Source: Vibrio plantisponsor
GTDB taxonomy: Bacteria; Pseudomonadota; Gammaproteobacteria; Enterobacterales; Vibrionaceae
DNA: 64,000 nt
Direction of reading: 5' to 3'
Assembly (NCBI RefSeq): GCF_013041605.1
Contig: NZ_JABEQC010000003.1
Span: 107,898 to 171,897 of the forward strand
In this document: positions 38,266-47,775 of the stretch, in pieces
How the letters are laid out: each line of letters starts with the position of its first letter
Numbering within the stretch: the first letter of the stretch is position 1
Program-made: the position numbers and the translations under genes
The notes under the pieces: model-generated
The model's database searches: none
Seen by the model: only the letters and a program-made list of their open reading frames with translations
Told to the model about the DNA's origin: nothing

Positions 38266-39369
38266 ATGAGCCTTGCTGACCAAGTTCTTGCCGTCAATGA
38301 CGATCTCCCAATTCGTACCCATCAGCCTGTTCATAGCGGTAAAGTTCGCTCTGTGTACTGGCTAACTGAAGAAGACAGCCGTCGCCTTATCAAAGAGAAA
38401 GGCTATGATGTCGCTGAAGATGCACCACTTGCCATTATGGTGATCAGCGACCGTATCTCTGCTTTCGATTGTATCTGGCATGCTGAAGGCGGTATTGCAG
38501 GCGTTCCGGGCAAAGGCGCGGCACTGAATGCTATCTCTAATCACTGGTTCAAACTTTTCAAAGACAACGGTCTGGCAGATAGCCATATTCTGGATATCCC
38601 ACACCCATTTGTTTGGATTGTTCAAAAAGCTAAGCCAATTAAGATTGAAGCCATTTGTCGTCAATACATCACAGGTTCCATGTGGCGTGCGTACGCAAAA
38701 GGCGAACGTGAGTTCTGTGGCATTGAACTTCCTGAAGGTTTAGAAAAAGACAAAGCACTTCCTGAACTGCTAATGACACCTTCAACCAAAGGCATCCTTA
38801 AAGGCATTCCGGGAGTTCCTGAAGCAGACGACGTGAACATCACTCGTAAAAATATCGAAGACAACTTCGCGGCGTTCAACTTCAGCAAAGCAGAAGACAT
38901 TGCACTGTACGAAAAACTTCTTAAAGAAGGCTTCAGTGTGATTAGCCAAGCACTCAAAGAAATCGGCCAGATTTTCGTAGATACCAAATTTGAATTTGGT
39001 TACGTTACCGATGCTAACGGTGCAGAAAAACTGATCTACATGGATGAAGTGGGTACACCAGACTCTTCACGCATCTGGGATGAAGCGCAGTACTTGCAAG
39101 GCAAGATTATTGAAAACTCGAAAGAAGGCTTCCGTCAGTTCCTATTAAATTACTTCCCTGACCCAGATATCCTTCTTAACAAAGATCGTATGCCTGAGCG
39201 TGAAGCACTGGCACGTGACAATGCTTTACCACTAGAAGCGCTAATGGATATTTCACGCACTTACTTGGGTATTGCAGAGAAAGTTGTCGGCCACAAAATC
39301 GAACTAAGTGACAATCCAAAGCAAGAGATCATCAAGATTCTTGACGAACAATATGGTCTGATTGATTAA
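38266..39369 (+). CDS. purC: Phosphoribosylaminoimidazole-succinocarboxamide synthase
   Basis: 367 residues, the long form of SAICAR synthetase seen in vibrios (E. coli PurC is 237). It joins aspartate to CAIR with ATP. Family blocks are [11 protein letters not shown] (ATP loop, about 23-33), [20 protein letters not shown]-type [11 protein letters not shown] near 128-138, and the C-terminal [18 protein letters not shown] perfect PurR palindrome lies upstream and a long hairpin downstream. Confidence 0.97.
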   Translation: MSLADQVLAVNDDLPIRTHQPVHSGKVRSVYWLTEEDSRRLIKEKGYDVAEDAPLAIMVISDRISAFDCIWHAEGGIAGVPGKGAALNAISNHWFKLFKDNGLADSHILDIPHPFVWIVQKAKPIKIEAICRQYITGSMWRAYAKGEREFCGIELPEGLEKDKALPELLMTPSTKGILKGIPGVPEADDVNITRKNIEDNFAAFNFSKAEDIALYEKLLKEGFSVISQALKEIGQIFVDTKFEFGYVTDANGAEKLIYMDEVGTPDSSRIWDEAQYLQGKIIENSKEGFRQFLLNYFPDPDILLNKDRMPEREALARDNALPLEALMDISRTYLGIAEKVVGHKIELSDNPKQEIIKILDEQYGLID

Positions 39370-39382
39370 TCCTCTGATCAGC

Positions 39383-39440
39383 AAAAAGGGCGCTTAACTA
39401 CCCGTTTCCACAAGAAACTACTTAGTTAAGTGCCCTTTTT
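39383..39440. terminator. Bidirectional terminator after purC
   Basis: A long stem AAAAAGGGC-G-CTTAACTA pairs with TAGTTAAG-T-GCCCTTTTT, giving U tracts in both directions. It serves purC and the convergent gene at 39457. Confidence 0.88.
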
Positions 39441-39456
39441 ATTTCTGAATAAATCA

Positions 39457-39834
39457 TCACAGAGTGATAATAAACTCGTCTTGCTTGCCTGCTTTAATAT
39501 GAGCTTCGCAGTGAGATTGAATAGACTCAATCTGTTGTTCATCTAATGCATATGGCATGACAAGCTTAATTTCTTCAATGCCTTCGCGTTTTGCTAGCTT
39601 CACCAGTTCAATGAGATTGGACTCATCGCTGTGATTACTTGATAAACGCTTTAGAGCTATTTCCCAAAGCCGGTCTTCGGGACTCATTCTTTCTTTTACA
39701 GATTCATTCCAGACAGTACCAAAAACCGGAGCAAACGACTTTAGCGCTTCAGAAAAGGTCCATTTCTTAGAACTTGAGGTTCCTAAAAAAGAGGTGTAAT
39801 CAAACACTGCGCAAATTCGTTGTGGTTTATCCAT
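39457..39834 (-). CDS. Conserved hypothetical protein
   Basis: 125 residues from the ATG at 39834, preceded by GGGGGA; an in-frame ATG 48 bp upstream would give 141. It is soluble with no signal peptide. The C-terminal half (LIELVKLAKREGIEEIKLVMPYALDEQQIESIQSHCEAHI) looks like an alternating helix/strand fold. I recognise no family. It converges with purC and is separated from the helicase gene by about 200 bp. Confidence 0.6.
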   Translation of the reverse strand: MDKPQRICAVFDYTSFLGTSSSKKWTFSEALKSFAPVFGTVWNESVKERMSPEDRLWEIALKRLSSNHSDESNLIELVKLAKREGIEEIKLVMPYALDEQQIESIQSHCEAHIKAGKQDEFIITL

Positions 39835-40036
39835 TCTGTCCCCCGACATAATTGGCAACACAGTGCTATCAATATTAGACATCCCTAACTTTATAGCAAT
39901 ACGATATAAAAAAACGTTCTTTTATACCCTTATTTCCAGAGGTGCTGATATATAAAAACCAAACTGGTAACAAAAAGTAGCTATAGAGTTCAACAACCTA
40001 TGTGTTAATGATTAATATTTTGAGTTTGAAACATAT

Positions 40037-42385
40037 TTATCGGATATCGACCACTCTGCTGGCTTTGCGATATTGAACCCGATAACCGAACCAACGAGGT
40101 AACTCCCAGCGTTTTGGGTCACCTTTGCGTAAGCCACCTTGATAGAAGACGCACACCAGTTTTCGTTGCACAAAATACTCAACCTTAAGTTGGATATCAC
40201 TAAGGGTTATTTCTAGCGGATATAACTCGGCGAACTCTTCTTTTTCCCAATATGGTATACCTTCAAACGGGAAATCGTCGCCGCTGAACATGGCCAACTC
40301 TTCAAGTGAGCAAATACCTAAAGCCGTCAATTGCTGTTCAAACCATGTAGTGAAAGTCAGGTCATTATGGTGTTTCGTCTTTTCATCCAACCCCAGTTCA
40401 ACATAGATTTTCCATAGTTCAATCTCGGCCGTACGCTGCTTCGCAAATCCAGCAAAACACTCTTCAGCTATAACGGATTTTACGATCGATTGAATGGCAA
40501 ACTCGCCACTGGCTTCTACGTTTTTAGACTTGATTACACGACCGGCATAAATAAGCTGTTGTTCAGACATCAGCACACCACTATCAAGGCTAGCTTCCAC
40601 CTGCGTCCAATACCCGAGTTGCAGTTCTTCTATTAAATCAAAAGAGACAGGCATCATCACTGTCGCTAGTGTCAGTGTCTGCTTCACTCCCCGTCCTGGC
40701 AAGCTGTGCTGATCAAGCACCAATGCAGCTTCTGCTTTAGCGGAAAATCGACTGTTTCGCCCAATCAGCACTTCCATCTGTCCATTAGCCAGTGCTTCTT
40801 TGCGTCGCTCTCTGCGCACAAATACCAACTCAGGGTGAAGCGTAGCAATCGCACGAGTCAACGCATGATGTTGATATCGAGAAGCCACTTCCAGTTGCGG
40901 TAGTCCGTAGATCTCTCTCATTTGCTCAGACAATCCTTGAGCCTCTTTCAATGCTTCAAGATCAAGGTTAACCGCCGAATACTCTTTTCCTCGAACCAGT
41001 TGAATCAACAACTGACCGTCACAGCATTGAGGTTCTTCTTGACTGAGCTTTTCTAAAGCCTCTTCGTTCGATGAGAGTTTATAAACCGAAGCCGGAACGG
41101 AAAGCGCGGCAGCGAGATCGATCATCGCCTCTTTTAAAGGCTTGGATTCAATACGCGCAACCAAATCGGCATAAAGGGCATCCACCGGAAGCGGCGCTAT
41201 CTGAACACCATGCTCAGTAATGTTGCCATGCTCATCGATCGCTTTCATGCCTGTGAGAATATTCGTTGCTTGTATTCGCGTTTTTTCTGGTAACGGCTCT
41301 AGAAAATGTAAATCCGATAGACGATGACCACAGCTCGCTGCGGCCAGCATAGGTTCCACCAGCTCTTCTCGCTGCATAGAGGGAGGTGTTACTGCCTCCA
41401 ACGCTGCATGCTGCCCATAAAGACGAATAGCGATACCATTCATCACTCGTCCTGCACGACCGCTTCTCTGTTTAGCGCTTGCTTGTGAAATCTGTTTTAG
41501 AGTGAGTGTGGTTCGACCGTTACGCTGCACATTTCTGCGTTCTAATCCGCTATCAATTACGGCTCCAATATTGGGGATAGTCAGTGAGGTTTCAGCAACG
41601 TTGGTCGCCAGCACCACTTTTTGCTGATTTTGCGGGGTGAGAGCGAGGTTGCGCTCTTTATCAGAAACAGAAGCATGCAGCGGAGCGACCAGAATATTTT
41701 CAATACTGCTGAGCATTTGCTGGCACTGCTGAATTTCTTTACGCCCGGGAAGAAAAACCAAAATATCTGCGCTGGTTCTTGTCAGTACCTCTGTCACCTC
41801 TTGCTTTACACGTTCGGCAAGGTAACGAGCGTCAGGTAACTGTCGTGAATCAGTGGCTCTGTACTCGACCGCAACATCATAAACACGCCCTTCTGCTTTT
41901 AGCCGCACAGCTCCTAAATAGTCCGCTAAACGCTCCCCTTCTAAGGTTGCAGAGGTAACAATCAAGCGGATCTTTTGTTGCTGTTTAAGTAAGGCTACAA
42001 GTAAATCTGTGTCCCAGCGTCTTTCATGAAATTCATCCACCATAACAATATCAAAGCTCGCCAGCTTATCTTCTGCAAACCAACGCAATGCCACACCGGG
42101 GGTAACAAAAACCACCTGAGATTCTTCGCTAAAGCGATTTTCCAGTTTTATGGAATAACCAATGCTTTCCCCTACGCGCTCTTGACGCTGCAACGCCAAA
42201 TATTCCGCCAGAGAGGTACACGCAATTCTGCGTGGCTCGATAACAAGAACTCTGCCGTGTTCAGCAGCCCAAACAGGCAAACACGTTGACTTACCAGATC
42301 CCGTTTCCGCTTCAACGATGACAGGGGATTGATTAAGCGTAGTTAAAAAGGTGGGTTTTAAAGGATGAATAGGAAGTAACGGCAT
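40037..42385 (-). CDS. DEAH-box ATP-dependent helicase, HrpA/HrpB-like
   Basis: 782 residues from the ATG at 42385; the open frame runs 41 codons further to another ATG at 42508, but similarity begins at LPIHPLKPTFL. Superfamily 2 motifs are complete: Walker A TGSGKST, DEFHERRWDTD (motif II), TSATLEG (III), TNVAETSLTIP (V) and QRSGRAGRV (VI), within the first 350 residues. Helicase-associated C-terminal domains follow, ending in an HrpB-like region (WELPRWFGYRVQYR). It probably unwinds RNA or remodels RNPs. It is shorter and more divergent than standard HrpB, so I leave the symbol blank. Confidence 0.85.
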   Translation of the reverse strand: MPLLPIHPLKPTFLTTLNQSPVIVEAETGSGKSTCLPVWAAEHGRVLVIEPRRIACTSLAEYLALQRQERVGESIGYSIKLENRFSEESQVVFVTPGVALRWFAEDKLASFDIVMVDEFHERRWDTDLLVALLKQQQKIRLIVTSATLEGERLADYLGAVRLKAEGRVYDVAVEYRATDSRQLPDARYLAERVKQEVTEVLTRTSADILVFLPGRKEIQQCQQMLSSIENILVAPLHASVSDKERNLALTPQNQQKVVLATNVAETSLTIPNIGAVIDSGLERRNVQRNGRTTLTLKQISQASAKQRSGRAGRVMNGIAIRLYGQHAALEAVTPPSMQREELVEPMLAAASCGHRLSDLHFLEPLPEKTRIQATNILTGMKAIDEHGNITEHGVQIAPLPVDALYADLVARIESKPLKEAMIDLAAALSVPASVYKLSSNEEALEKLSQEEPQCCDGQLLIQLVRGKEYSAVNLDLEALKEAQGLSEQMREIYGLPQLEVASRYQHHALTRAIATLHPELVFVRRERRKEALANGQMEVLIGRNSRFSAKAEAALVLDQHSLPGRGVKQTLTLATVMMPVSFDLIEELQLGYWTQVEASLDSGVLMSEQQLIYAGRVIKSKNVEASGEFAIQSIVKSVIAEECFAGFAKQRTAEIELWKIYVELGLDEKTKHHNDLTFTTWFEQQLTALGICSLEELAMFSGDDFPFEGIPYWEKEEFAELYPLEITLSDIQLKVEYFVQRKLVCVFYQGGLRKGDPKRWELPRWFGYRVQYRKASRVVDIR

Positions 42386-42604
42386 AATAAATAACAAGAT
42401 AAAAGAAACAATGGATGAATGTGTTTGAGTGAATGCAGATTCTAGTCGCAGCTCAACATCGACGCTCAAGCCACAATTAACTTCAGGCTCGCTAGAATAA
42501 AGCAGCATAATGTTCTGAAGTCTAGCGGTTGTCTATTTACAAGACAGTCACCAAGCCGTTATCATTTTTGTGTCAACCTTTTCACATAAATCCATAGGCC
42601 AAAA

Positions 42605-44293
42605 ATGAATAACGACAAACGCCCTCTGTATATTTCATATGCTGGGCCTGCTCTATTGAGCACACCTCTACTTAATAAAGGTAGCGGTTTCTCAGCGGAA
42701 GAACGTGCACAGTTCAATCTAGAAGGGCTATTGCCTGAAACAACCGAAACAATACAGGAACAAGTGGTTCGTGCCTACCAACAATATTGTAGCTTCGTCA
42801 ACGATATGGATAAGCACATCTACCTACGTAACATTCAAGACACAAACGAAACGCTCTTCTACCGTTTGGTGCAAAACCACATTTCAGAGATGATGCCAAT
42901 CATCTACACGCCGACCGTTGGCGCTGCATGTGAAAACTTCTCAAATATCTATCGTCGTGGTCGTGGCCTATTCATTTCATACTCTAACCGTGATCGTATT
43001 GATGACCTGCTAAACAACGCTGCAAACCATAACGTAAAAGTCATCGTTGTTACCGATGGTGAACGTATCCTAGGTCTGGGCGACCAAGGCATCGGTGGTA
43101 TGGGTATTCCAATCGGTAAGTTATCTCTGTACACAGCTTGTGGCGGTATCAGCCCAGCTTACACTTTGCCAATCGTGCTTGATGTAGGTACAAACAACCC
43201 GCAACGTTTAGCTGACCCTATGTACATGGGCTGGCGTCATCCTCGTATTACCGGTGCGGAATACGATCAGTTCGTAGACGAGTTCATTCAAGCGGTTCAA
43301 CACCGTTGGCCAGATGCGCTTATTCAGTTTGAAGATTTTGCACAGAAAAACGCAATGCCTCTGCTTGAGCGTTATAAAGATCGTATCTGCTGCTTCAATG
43401 ATGATATTCAAGGCACTGCTGCTATTACTGTTGGCTCGCTACTGGCTGCTTGTAAAGCCGCTGGCACACAACTGAGTGAACAACGTATCACTTTCCTTGG
43501 CGCAGGTTCTGCCGGCTGCGGTATCGCGGAAGCTATTATTGCTCAAATGGTTTCTGAGGGTATTACCGATCAGCAAGCTCGTTCACAAGTTTACATGGTT
43601 GACCGTTGGGGCCTACTGGAAGAAGGTATGCCGAATCTACTGGACTTCCAACAGCGTCTTGTTCAGAAGAAATCCAACACGAAAGAGTGGGTTTCTGAAA
43701 ACAACGGTTATTCATTACTTGAAGTGGTTCGCAATGCGAAACCGACGGTTCTGATTGGTGTTTCTGGTGCACCAGGCCTGTTCAGTGAAGAAGTGATTAA
43801 AGAAATGCACCTTCACTGCCCTCGCCCAATTGTGTTCCCACTTTCGAACCCAACAAGCCGTGTAGAAGCAACACCAAACGACATTATTCGTTGGACAAAT
43901 GGTGAAGCTTTGGTAGCAACAGGCAGCCCATTTGAGCCTGTGGTTCATGAAGGTAAAACTTACCCAATCGCGCAGTGTAACAACAGCTACATCTTCCCAG
44001 GTATTGGTCTTGGTGTTCTTGCTGTGGGCGCAAAACGTGTAACAGATGCGATGCTTATGGAATCAAGCCGTGCGTTAGCAACATGTTCACCGCTAGCGAT
44101 TAATGGCCATGGTCCATTGCTACCGCCTTTGGAAGCTATCCATTCTGTATCGAAGAAAATTGCCTTTGCAGTGGCGAAAAAAGCCATTGAGCAAGGTGTA
44201 GCACTAGAAATTACGGATGAAGCACTAGAACTGGCTATCGAAAACCATTTCTGGCAACCAACATACCGCCGCTACAAACGCACTGCGTTCTAA
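42605..44293 (+). CDS. maeA: NAD-dependent malic enzyme
   Basis: 562 residues, close to E. coli MaeA (565). It oxidatively decarboxylates malate to pyruvate with NAD+. Family blocks include [17 protein letters not shown], the catalytic-tyrosine region; [26 protein letters not shown] (about 149-174); [16 protein letters not shown] and [14 protein letters not shown] for metal binding; and [15 protein letters not shown] as the NAD loop. It has its own terminator. Confidence 0.97.
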   Translation: MNNDKRPLYISYAGPALLSTPLLNKGSGFSAEERAQFNLEGLLPETTETIQEQVVRAYQQYCSFVNDMDKHIYLRNIQDTNETLFYRLVQNHISEMMPIIYTPTVGAACENFSNIYRRGRGLFISYSNRDRIDDLLNNAANHNVKVIVVTDGERILGLGDQGIGGMGIPIGKLSLYTACGGISPAYTLPIVLDVGTNNPQRLADPMYMGWRHPRITGAEYDQFVDEFIQAVQHRWPDALIQFEDFAQKNAMPLLERYKDRICCFNDDIQGTAAITVGSLLAACKAAGTQLSEQRITFLGAGSAGCGIAEAIIAQMVSEGITDQQARSQVYMVDRWGLLEEGMPNLLDFQQRLVQKKSNTKEWVSENNGYSLLEVVRNAKPTVLIGVSGAPGLFSEEVIKEMHLHCPRPIVFPLSNPTSRVEATPNDIIRWTNGEALVATGSPFEPVVHEGKTYPIAQCNNSYIFPGIGLGVLAVGAKRVTDAMLMESSRALATCSPLAINGHGPLLPPLEAIHSVSKKIAFAVAKKAIEQGVALEITDEALELAIENHFWQPTYRRYKRTAF

Positions 44294-44306
44294 TTCGACA
44301 GACCTA

Positions 44307-44339
44307 AGCCCCCACAAACCCAAATGCGGGGGCTTTTTG
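44307..44339 (+). terminator. maeA terminator
   Basis: Stem AGCCCCC/GGGGGCT with an internal loop, followed by five T. Confidence 0.88.
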
Positions 44340-44389
44340 TATAGCTCAACCATTCACCCAATAAATAATCTTCTGTTTGGTAAATACCT

Positions 44390-44713
44390 ATGTTAAGTTT
44401 CTTCGCACCTGCCGGACATTATATTGCCCCGTATCTGAGTGACATATCCGTTGCCTTAATCGCCTGCTTACTGGTGATGCTCGGTGGTGAGATTAATGCT
44501 TTATTACGCCGTGTAATGCGTAATCAGCACTTTATTTTTAGAACTGTCGCCTTTATCTTAGTCAATGCGTTTGGTTACGGATTAATCATCATCAAAGCAA
44601 GCCCTTACTTAACTCGGACACTCGCAAACTTAGAACAGGGCATGATGTTTTGTTTAGTCACAGGCAGTTTCGTTGTAATTGGATTATGGGCTCAAAAACA
44701 TCGTCACATCTAA
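44390..44713 (+). CDS. DUF3392-family inner-membrane protein
   Basis: 107 residues with three hydrophobic segments (about 18-36, 48-68 and 83-101) and basic loops between them. It matches the small membrane family I recall as DUF3392, of unknown function, found in vibrios and relatives. It lies 57 bp before the sanA start and is probably co-transcribed with it. Confidence 0.75.
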   Translation: MLSFFAPAGHYIAPYLSDISVALIACLLVMLGGEINALLRRVMRNQHFIFRTVAFILVNAFGYGLIIIKASPYLTRTLANLEQGMMFCLVTGSFVVIGLWAQKHRHI

Positions 44714-44769
44714 AATCGAATTCGCTCAGTATGCGCATGCGTAAATGTAAAAACGGTAAGTTTAAAGGC

Positions 44770-45534
44770 ATGTCGTTACTTAAGCGTGGTCTACGACTGC
44801 TCTCTGTCTTGATTATCTTAAGCGCACTCTCCATTTATGGAATCGATCGCTGGGTAAGCTTGAGAAGTGAAGACCATATCATCAGCGATATCACACAGGT
44901 TCCTGAATTTCAGGTAGCTGTGGTTTTGGGCACCAGTAAGTATCTGGGCAAAACGCTTAACGAATACTATTCACACCGCATCAATGCAGCTATCTCACTT
45001 TATGACTTGGGTAAAGTAAATCGCTTCTTACTCAGTGGCGACAATGCGCACCGTTCCTACAATGAACCTTGGACAATGAAACGGGATTTGCTCAAAGCGG
45101 GTATACCTGATGGCAGTATTTTCTTGGATTACGCCGGGTTCAGAACCCTAGATTCGATTGTTCGCGCAAAACGCATTTTTGATACCGATAACTTCTTGAT
45201 CATCACGCAACGCTTCCATTGTGAGCGTGCGCTGTTTATTGCTAAGTATCACGACATCAATGCCACCTGCCTAGCGGTGTCAGATCCTGTTAATCATTCT
45301 GGAATTAAGACTCGCACTCGGGAAGTTTTTGCGCGCACCAAAGCATTTTTCGATCTCTACATTTTCAATACTCAACCTAAGTTTTTAGGTCCTAAAGAGC
45401 CGATCATTATTGAGTCAGAACCAACCTCTGAGCTAGAAGCCACAACTGATTCAGAACAGACCACAGACTCAACACCACAAGATCAAATGGTTGAAGAACA
45501 GACAGAACAACCGACACTCAACGACTCGCAATAG
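44770..45534 (+). CDS. sanA: SanA-family envelope barrier protein (DUF218)
   Basis: 254 residues from the ATG at 44770, chosen because MSLLKRGLRLLSVLI aligns with the E. coli SanA start; earlier in-frame ATGs exist. An N-terminal membrane anchor is followed by the DUF218/YdcF domain: VAVVLGTSKYLGKTLNEYYSHRINAAISLY, LLSGDNAHRSYNEPWTM, LDYAGFRTLDSIVRAK and FLIITQRFHCERALFIA. SanA supports the outer-membrane barrier to vancomycin in E. coli. Residues after about 215 form an acidic, threonine- and glutamine-rich tail absent from E. coli SanA. The start is uncertain. Confidence 0.85.
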   Translation: MSLLKRGLRLLSVLIILSALSIYGIDRWVSLRSEDHIISDITQVPEFQVAVVLGTSKYLGKTLNEYYSHRINAAISLYDLGKVNRFLLSGDNAHRSYNEPWTMKRDLLKAGIPDGSIFLDYAGFRTLDSIVRAKRIFDTDNFLIITQRFHCERALFIAKYHDINATCLAVSDPVNHSGIKTRTREVFARTKAFFDLYIFNTQPKFLGPKEPIIIESEPTSELEATTDSEQTTDSTPQDQMVEEQTEQPTLNDSQ

Positions 45535-45632
45535 CTTTTAGCTGACAATTCTTGGTTTTTTACCGTCATTATTTATTGTTGCCACTTTTTTTTGTTACAG
45601 TTGGCGCAAACTAATAAAACACGAGTAATGTC

Positions 45633-46460
45633 ATGTCAGTCATCGCATCGGGCGTATTAAAAAAAATGCGCGCTCAACTGGGCGAAAATGTCCACTATCA
45701 GTTGCCTGTCGGCGAAGGTTTTGTTGACCTGAATCCGTTCATCAATAAACCCATCACGCTAAAGCACACGGGCAATATTTTCTGTTGTTCATGCGGCAAG
45801 AAAACCAAGAAAAGTTATTCGCAAGGCCATTGCTATGTGTGCATGACTAAACTGGCGAGCTGCGACATGTGTATTATGAAGCCGGAAACTTGTCATTATG
45901 ATCAAGGCACCTGCCGTGAACCTGATTGGGCACAAGATCACTGCATGGTTGACCATTATGTTTACCTATCAAACACTTCAAGTTTAAAAGTGGGCATCAC
46001 GCGTCATACGCAAATTCCAACCCGCTGGATAGATCAAGGGGCCACTCAAGGTCTGCCTATCTATAAGGTGAAAACTCGTCATATCTCTGGCTTGGTTGAA
46101 GTTGAACTGGCGAAGCACATCGCCGACAAAACAAACTGGCGTACGCTGTTAAAAGGCAATGGTGCCCCGCTACCTTTGGAAGAACAGTTTGCTAAGCTCC
46201 GTCCACTGGTTGAAGAAAAGATCGCAGAGATTAAACAGCGATTCGGTGACGATGCCGTTGAAGAGGTCAACGCTCAAATCACCGAAATTCAATACCCAGT
46301 AGAAGTGTTTCCAAGCAAGATCACCTCGCATAACTTTGATAAAGAGCCGGTAGTTAGCGGAGTACTGCAAGGTATAAAAGGTCAATACCTCATTTTGGAT
46401 ACGGGTGTTATTAACATTCGTAAATTCACCTCTTACGAAGTCGAAGTAAGTGCAGAATAA
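45633..46460 (+). CDS. DUF2797-family cysteine-rich protein
   Basis: 275 residues. Many cysteines lie in about 50-95 (FCCSCGKKTKKSYSQGHCYVCMTKLASCDMCIMKPETCHYDQGTC), enough for two zinc sites. A following block, DHYVYLSNTSSLKVGITRHTQIPTRWIDQGA (about 107-137), resembles the start of a GIY-YIG nuclease fold. It matches the family I recall as DUF2797, present across gammaproteobacteria with no assigned function. A nucleic-acid role is an inference from these two features. Confidence 0.78.
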   Translation: MSVIASGVLKKMRAQLGENVHYQLPVGEGFVDLNPFINKPITLKHTGNIFCCSCGKKTKKSYSQGHCYVCMTKLASCDMCIMKPETCHYDQGTCREPDWAQDHCMVDHYVYLSNTSSLKVGITRHTQIPTRWIDQGATQGLPIYKVKTRHISGLVEVELAKHIADKTNWRTLLKGNGAPLPLEEQFAKLRPLVEEKIAEIKQRFGDDAVEEVNAQITEIQYPVEVFPSKITSHNFDKEPVVSGVLQGIKGQYLILDTGVINIRKFTSYEVEVSAE

Positions 46461-46477
46461 GCTCTATTTATAAAGAA

Positions 46478-46507
46478 GAAGGGCTCGGTGTAAGTACCGA
46501 GCCCTTC
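46478..46507. terminator. Bidirectional terminator between convergent genes
   Basis: Twelve-base perfect stem GAAGGGCTCGGT/ACCGAGCCCTTC with T-rich flanks on both strands. Confidence 0.88.
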
Positions 46508-46533
46508 GTTTTAAGACTTTGTTATTTCAGAAC

Positions 46534-47775
46534 CTACAAGCTTGAGAGCACTTTAAACAGCTCGTCAATTTCGCTTTTGGTGTTGTAGTGCATAAAGCCT
46601 ATACGAATCACACCACCATTTTGTTCCAACCCTAGCTGACGAGCCAATCCCAGAGCATAGAAGTGGCCGTTCCAGACACAGATGTTGTGCTCACCTAAGG
46701 TTTTTGCGACAAATTCCGGAGGGAAGTGATTCATTCGAATAGCAAATGTTGGGGTACGTTTTTCACTATCAGAGCACGGTAAACCATAAAGTGTCACGCC
46801 ATTAAGCTGGCTTAATTTTTCCAGAAAGTAAGCACTTAATTGTTGTTCATGGTGATTATACTGCTCAAAGCTCGTGACCAACCGTTGGCGCAAACTGTCC
46901 TCGGGGTCCCCCCATTGGGCGAGATATTCAATCGCCGCAATCACACCCGCTAAACCTTCAAAGCTTTGCGTACCCGTTTCATAGCGACCCGGACCAATAT
47001 TGGTTGCGGGTTCAACCTTATAAGGTTTCAATGCATGCAACCAGTGAGGTGCAACATAAGCAATGCCCACATGTGGGCCGAAGAATTTATAAGCAGAACA
47101 TGCAAGAAAATCACAACCCAACTGTTGAACATCAATCAGGTGATGCGGCGCATAGTGAACCGCATCAACATAGACGATAGCCCCAAAACGATGCGCTTCA
47201 TCGACAATTCGTTTCACATCAACAATTGAGCCAGTGGTATTCGATGCATAAGTCACCGCCACCAGCTTAGTTTTAGAGTTGATTAAAGACAGTAAGTGTT
47301 CGGTATCCAAAGTGCAGTCTGTGATATCCACTTGCGCCTGATGAACAACAACCCCTTTGTCCTGCGCTGCTTGTTGCCAGCTTGAAACATTCGAGTAATG
47401 GTCAAGTGACGTCACTATGATTTCATCACCTTCATTCCACTCTCGACTGATGGCTCGGCTAAGCTGAAAAGTCAGTGACGTCATGTTTGCGCCAAACACA
47501 ATGTTGCCTGAAGACTCCGCATTTAAAAGTGCCTGAGCATGTTCGCGAGCCTGTTGCATCAAATCGGTAGTAATTCGGCTGGAAAAATAGTGTCCACCCA
47601 AATTGGAATTGTAGTGACCAAGGTAGTGCGACATCTGTTCAATTACAGATTGCGGTACCTGAGAACCACCCGGCCCATCAAAGAAAATGACAGGTTTGTC
47701 GTTATGCATTTGAGAGAGAGCAGAAAACTGCCCTCTCACGGCTTCTAAACTGAATGCATTAAGATTGGAGGGCAT
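46534..47775 (-). CDS. Class V PLP enzyme, cysteine-desulfurase-like but lacking the catalytic Cys
   Basis: 413 residues. The fold-type I, class V aminotransferase plan is clear: an N-terminal FFDGPGGSQVPQSV, TSLDHYSNVSSW, YVDAVHYAPHHLIDV (PLP aspartate D204) and CSAYKFFGPHVG with PLP lysine K230, then RYETGTQSFEGLAG. In CsdA/SufS-type desulfurases the loop near the end reads RTGHHCAxP, with the sulfur-accepting cysteine. Here the matching loop is WNGHFYALGL (368-377), with Tyr in place of Cys. Desulfurase activity by the usual mechanism is therefore unlikely. Its start overlaps the upstream dioxygenase gene by 17 bp. Confidence 0.88.
   Translation of the reverse strand: MPSNLNAFSLEAVRGQFSALSQMHNDKPVIFFDGPGGSQVPQSVIEQMSHYLGHYNSNLGGHYFSSRITTDLMQQAREHAQALLNAESSGNIVFGANMTSLTFQLSRAISREWNEGDEIIVTSLDHYSNVSSWQQAAQDKGVVVHQAQVDITDCTLDTEHLLSLINSKTKLVAVTYASNTTGSIVDVKRIVDEAHRFGAIVYVDAVHYAPHHLIDVQQLGCDFLACSAYKFFGPHVGIAYVAPHWLHALKPYKVEPATNIGPGRYETGTQSFEGLAGVIAAIEYLAQWGDPEDSLRQRLVTSFEQYNHHEQQLSAYFLEKLSQLNGVTLYGLPCSDSEKRTPTFAIRMNHFPPEFVAKTLGEHNICVWNGHFYALGLARQLGLEQNGGVIRIGFMHYNTKSEIDELFKVLSSL

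Noticed and set aside
42386-42508. A longer start for the DEAH helicase
   Set aside because: The extra 41 residues have no helicase similarity and the upstream ATG has no better ribosome site; the start at 42385 is kept with caution.
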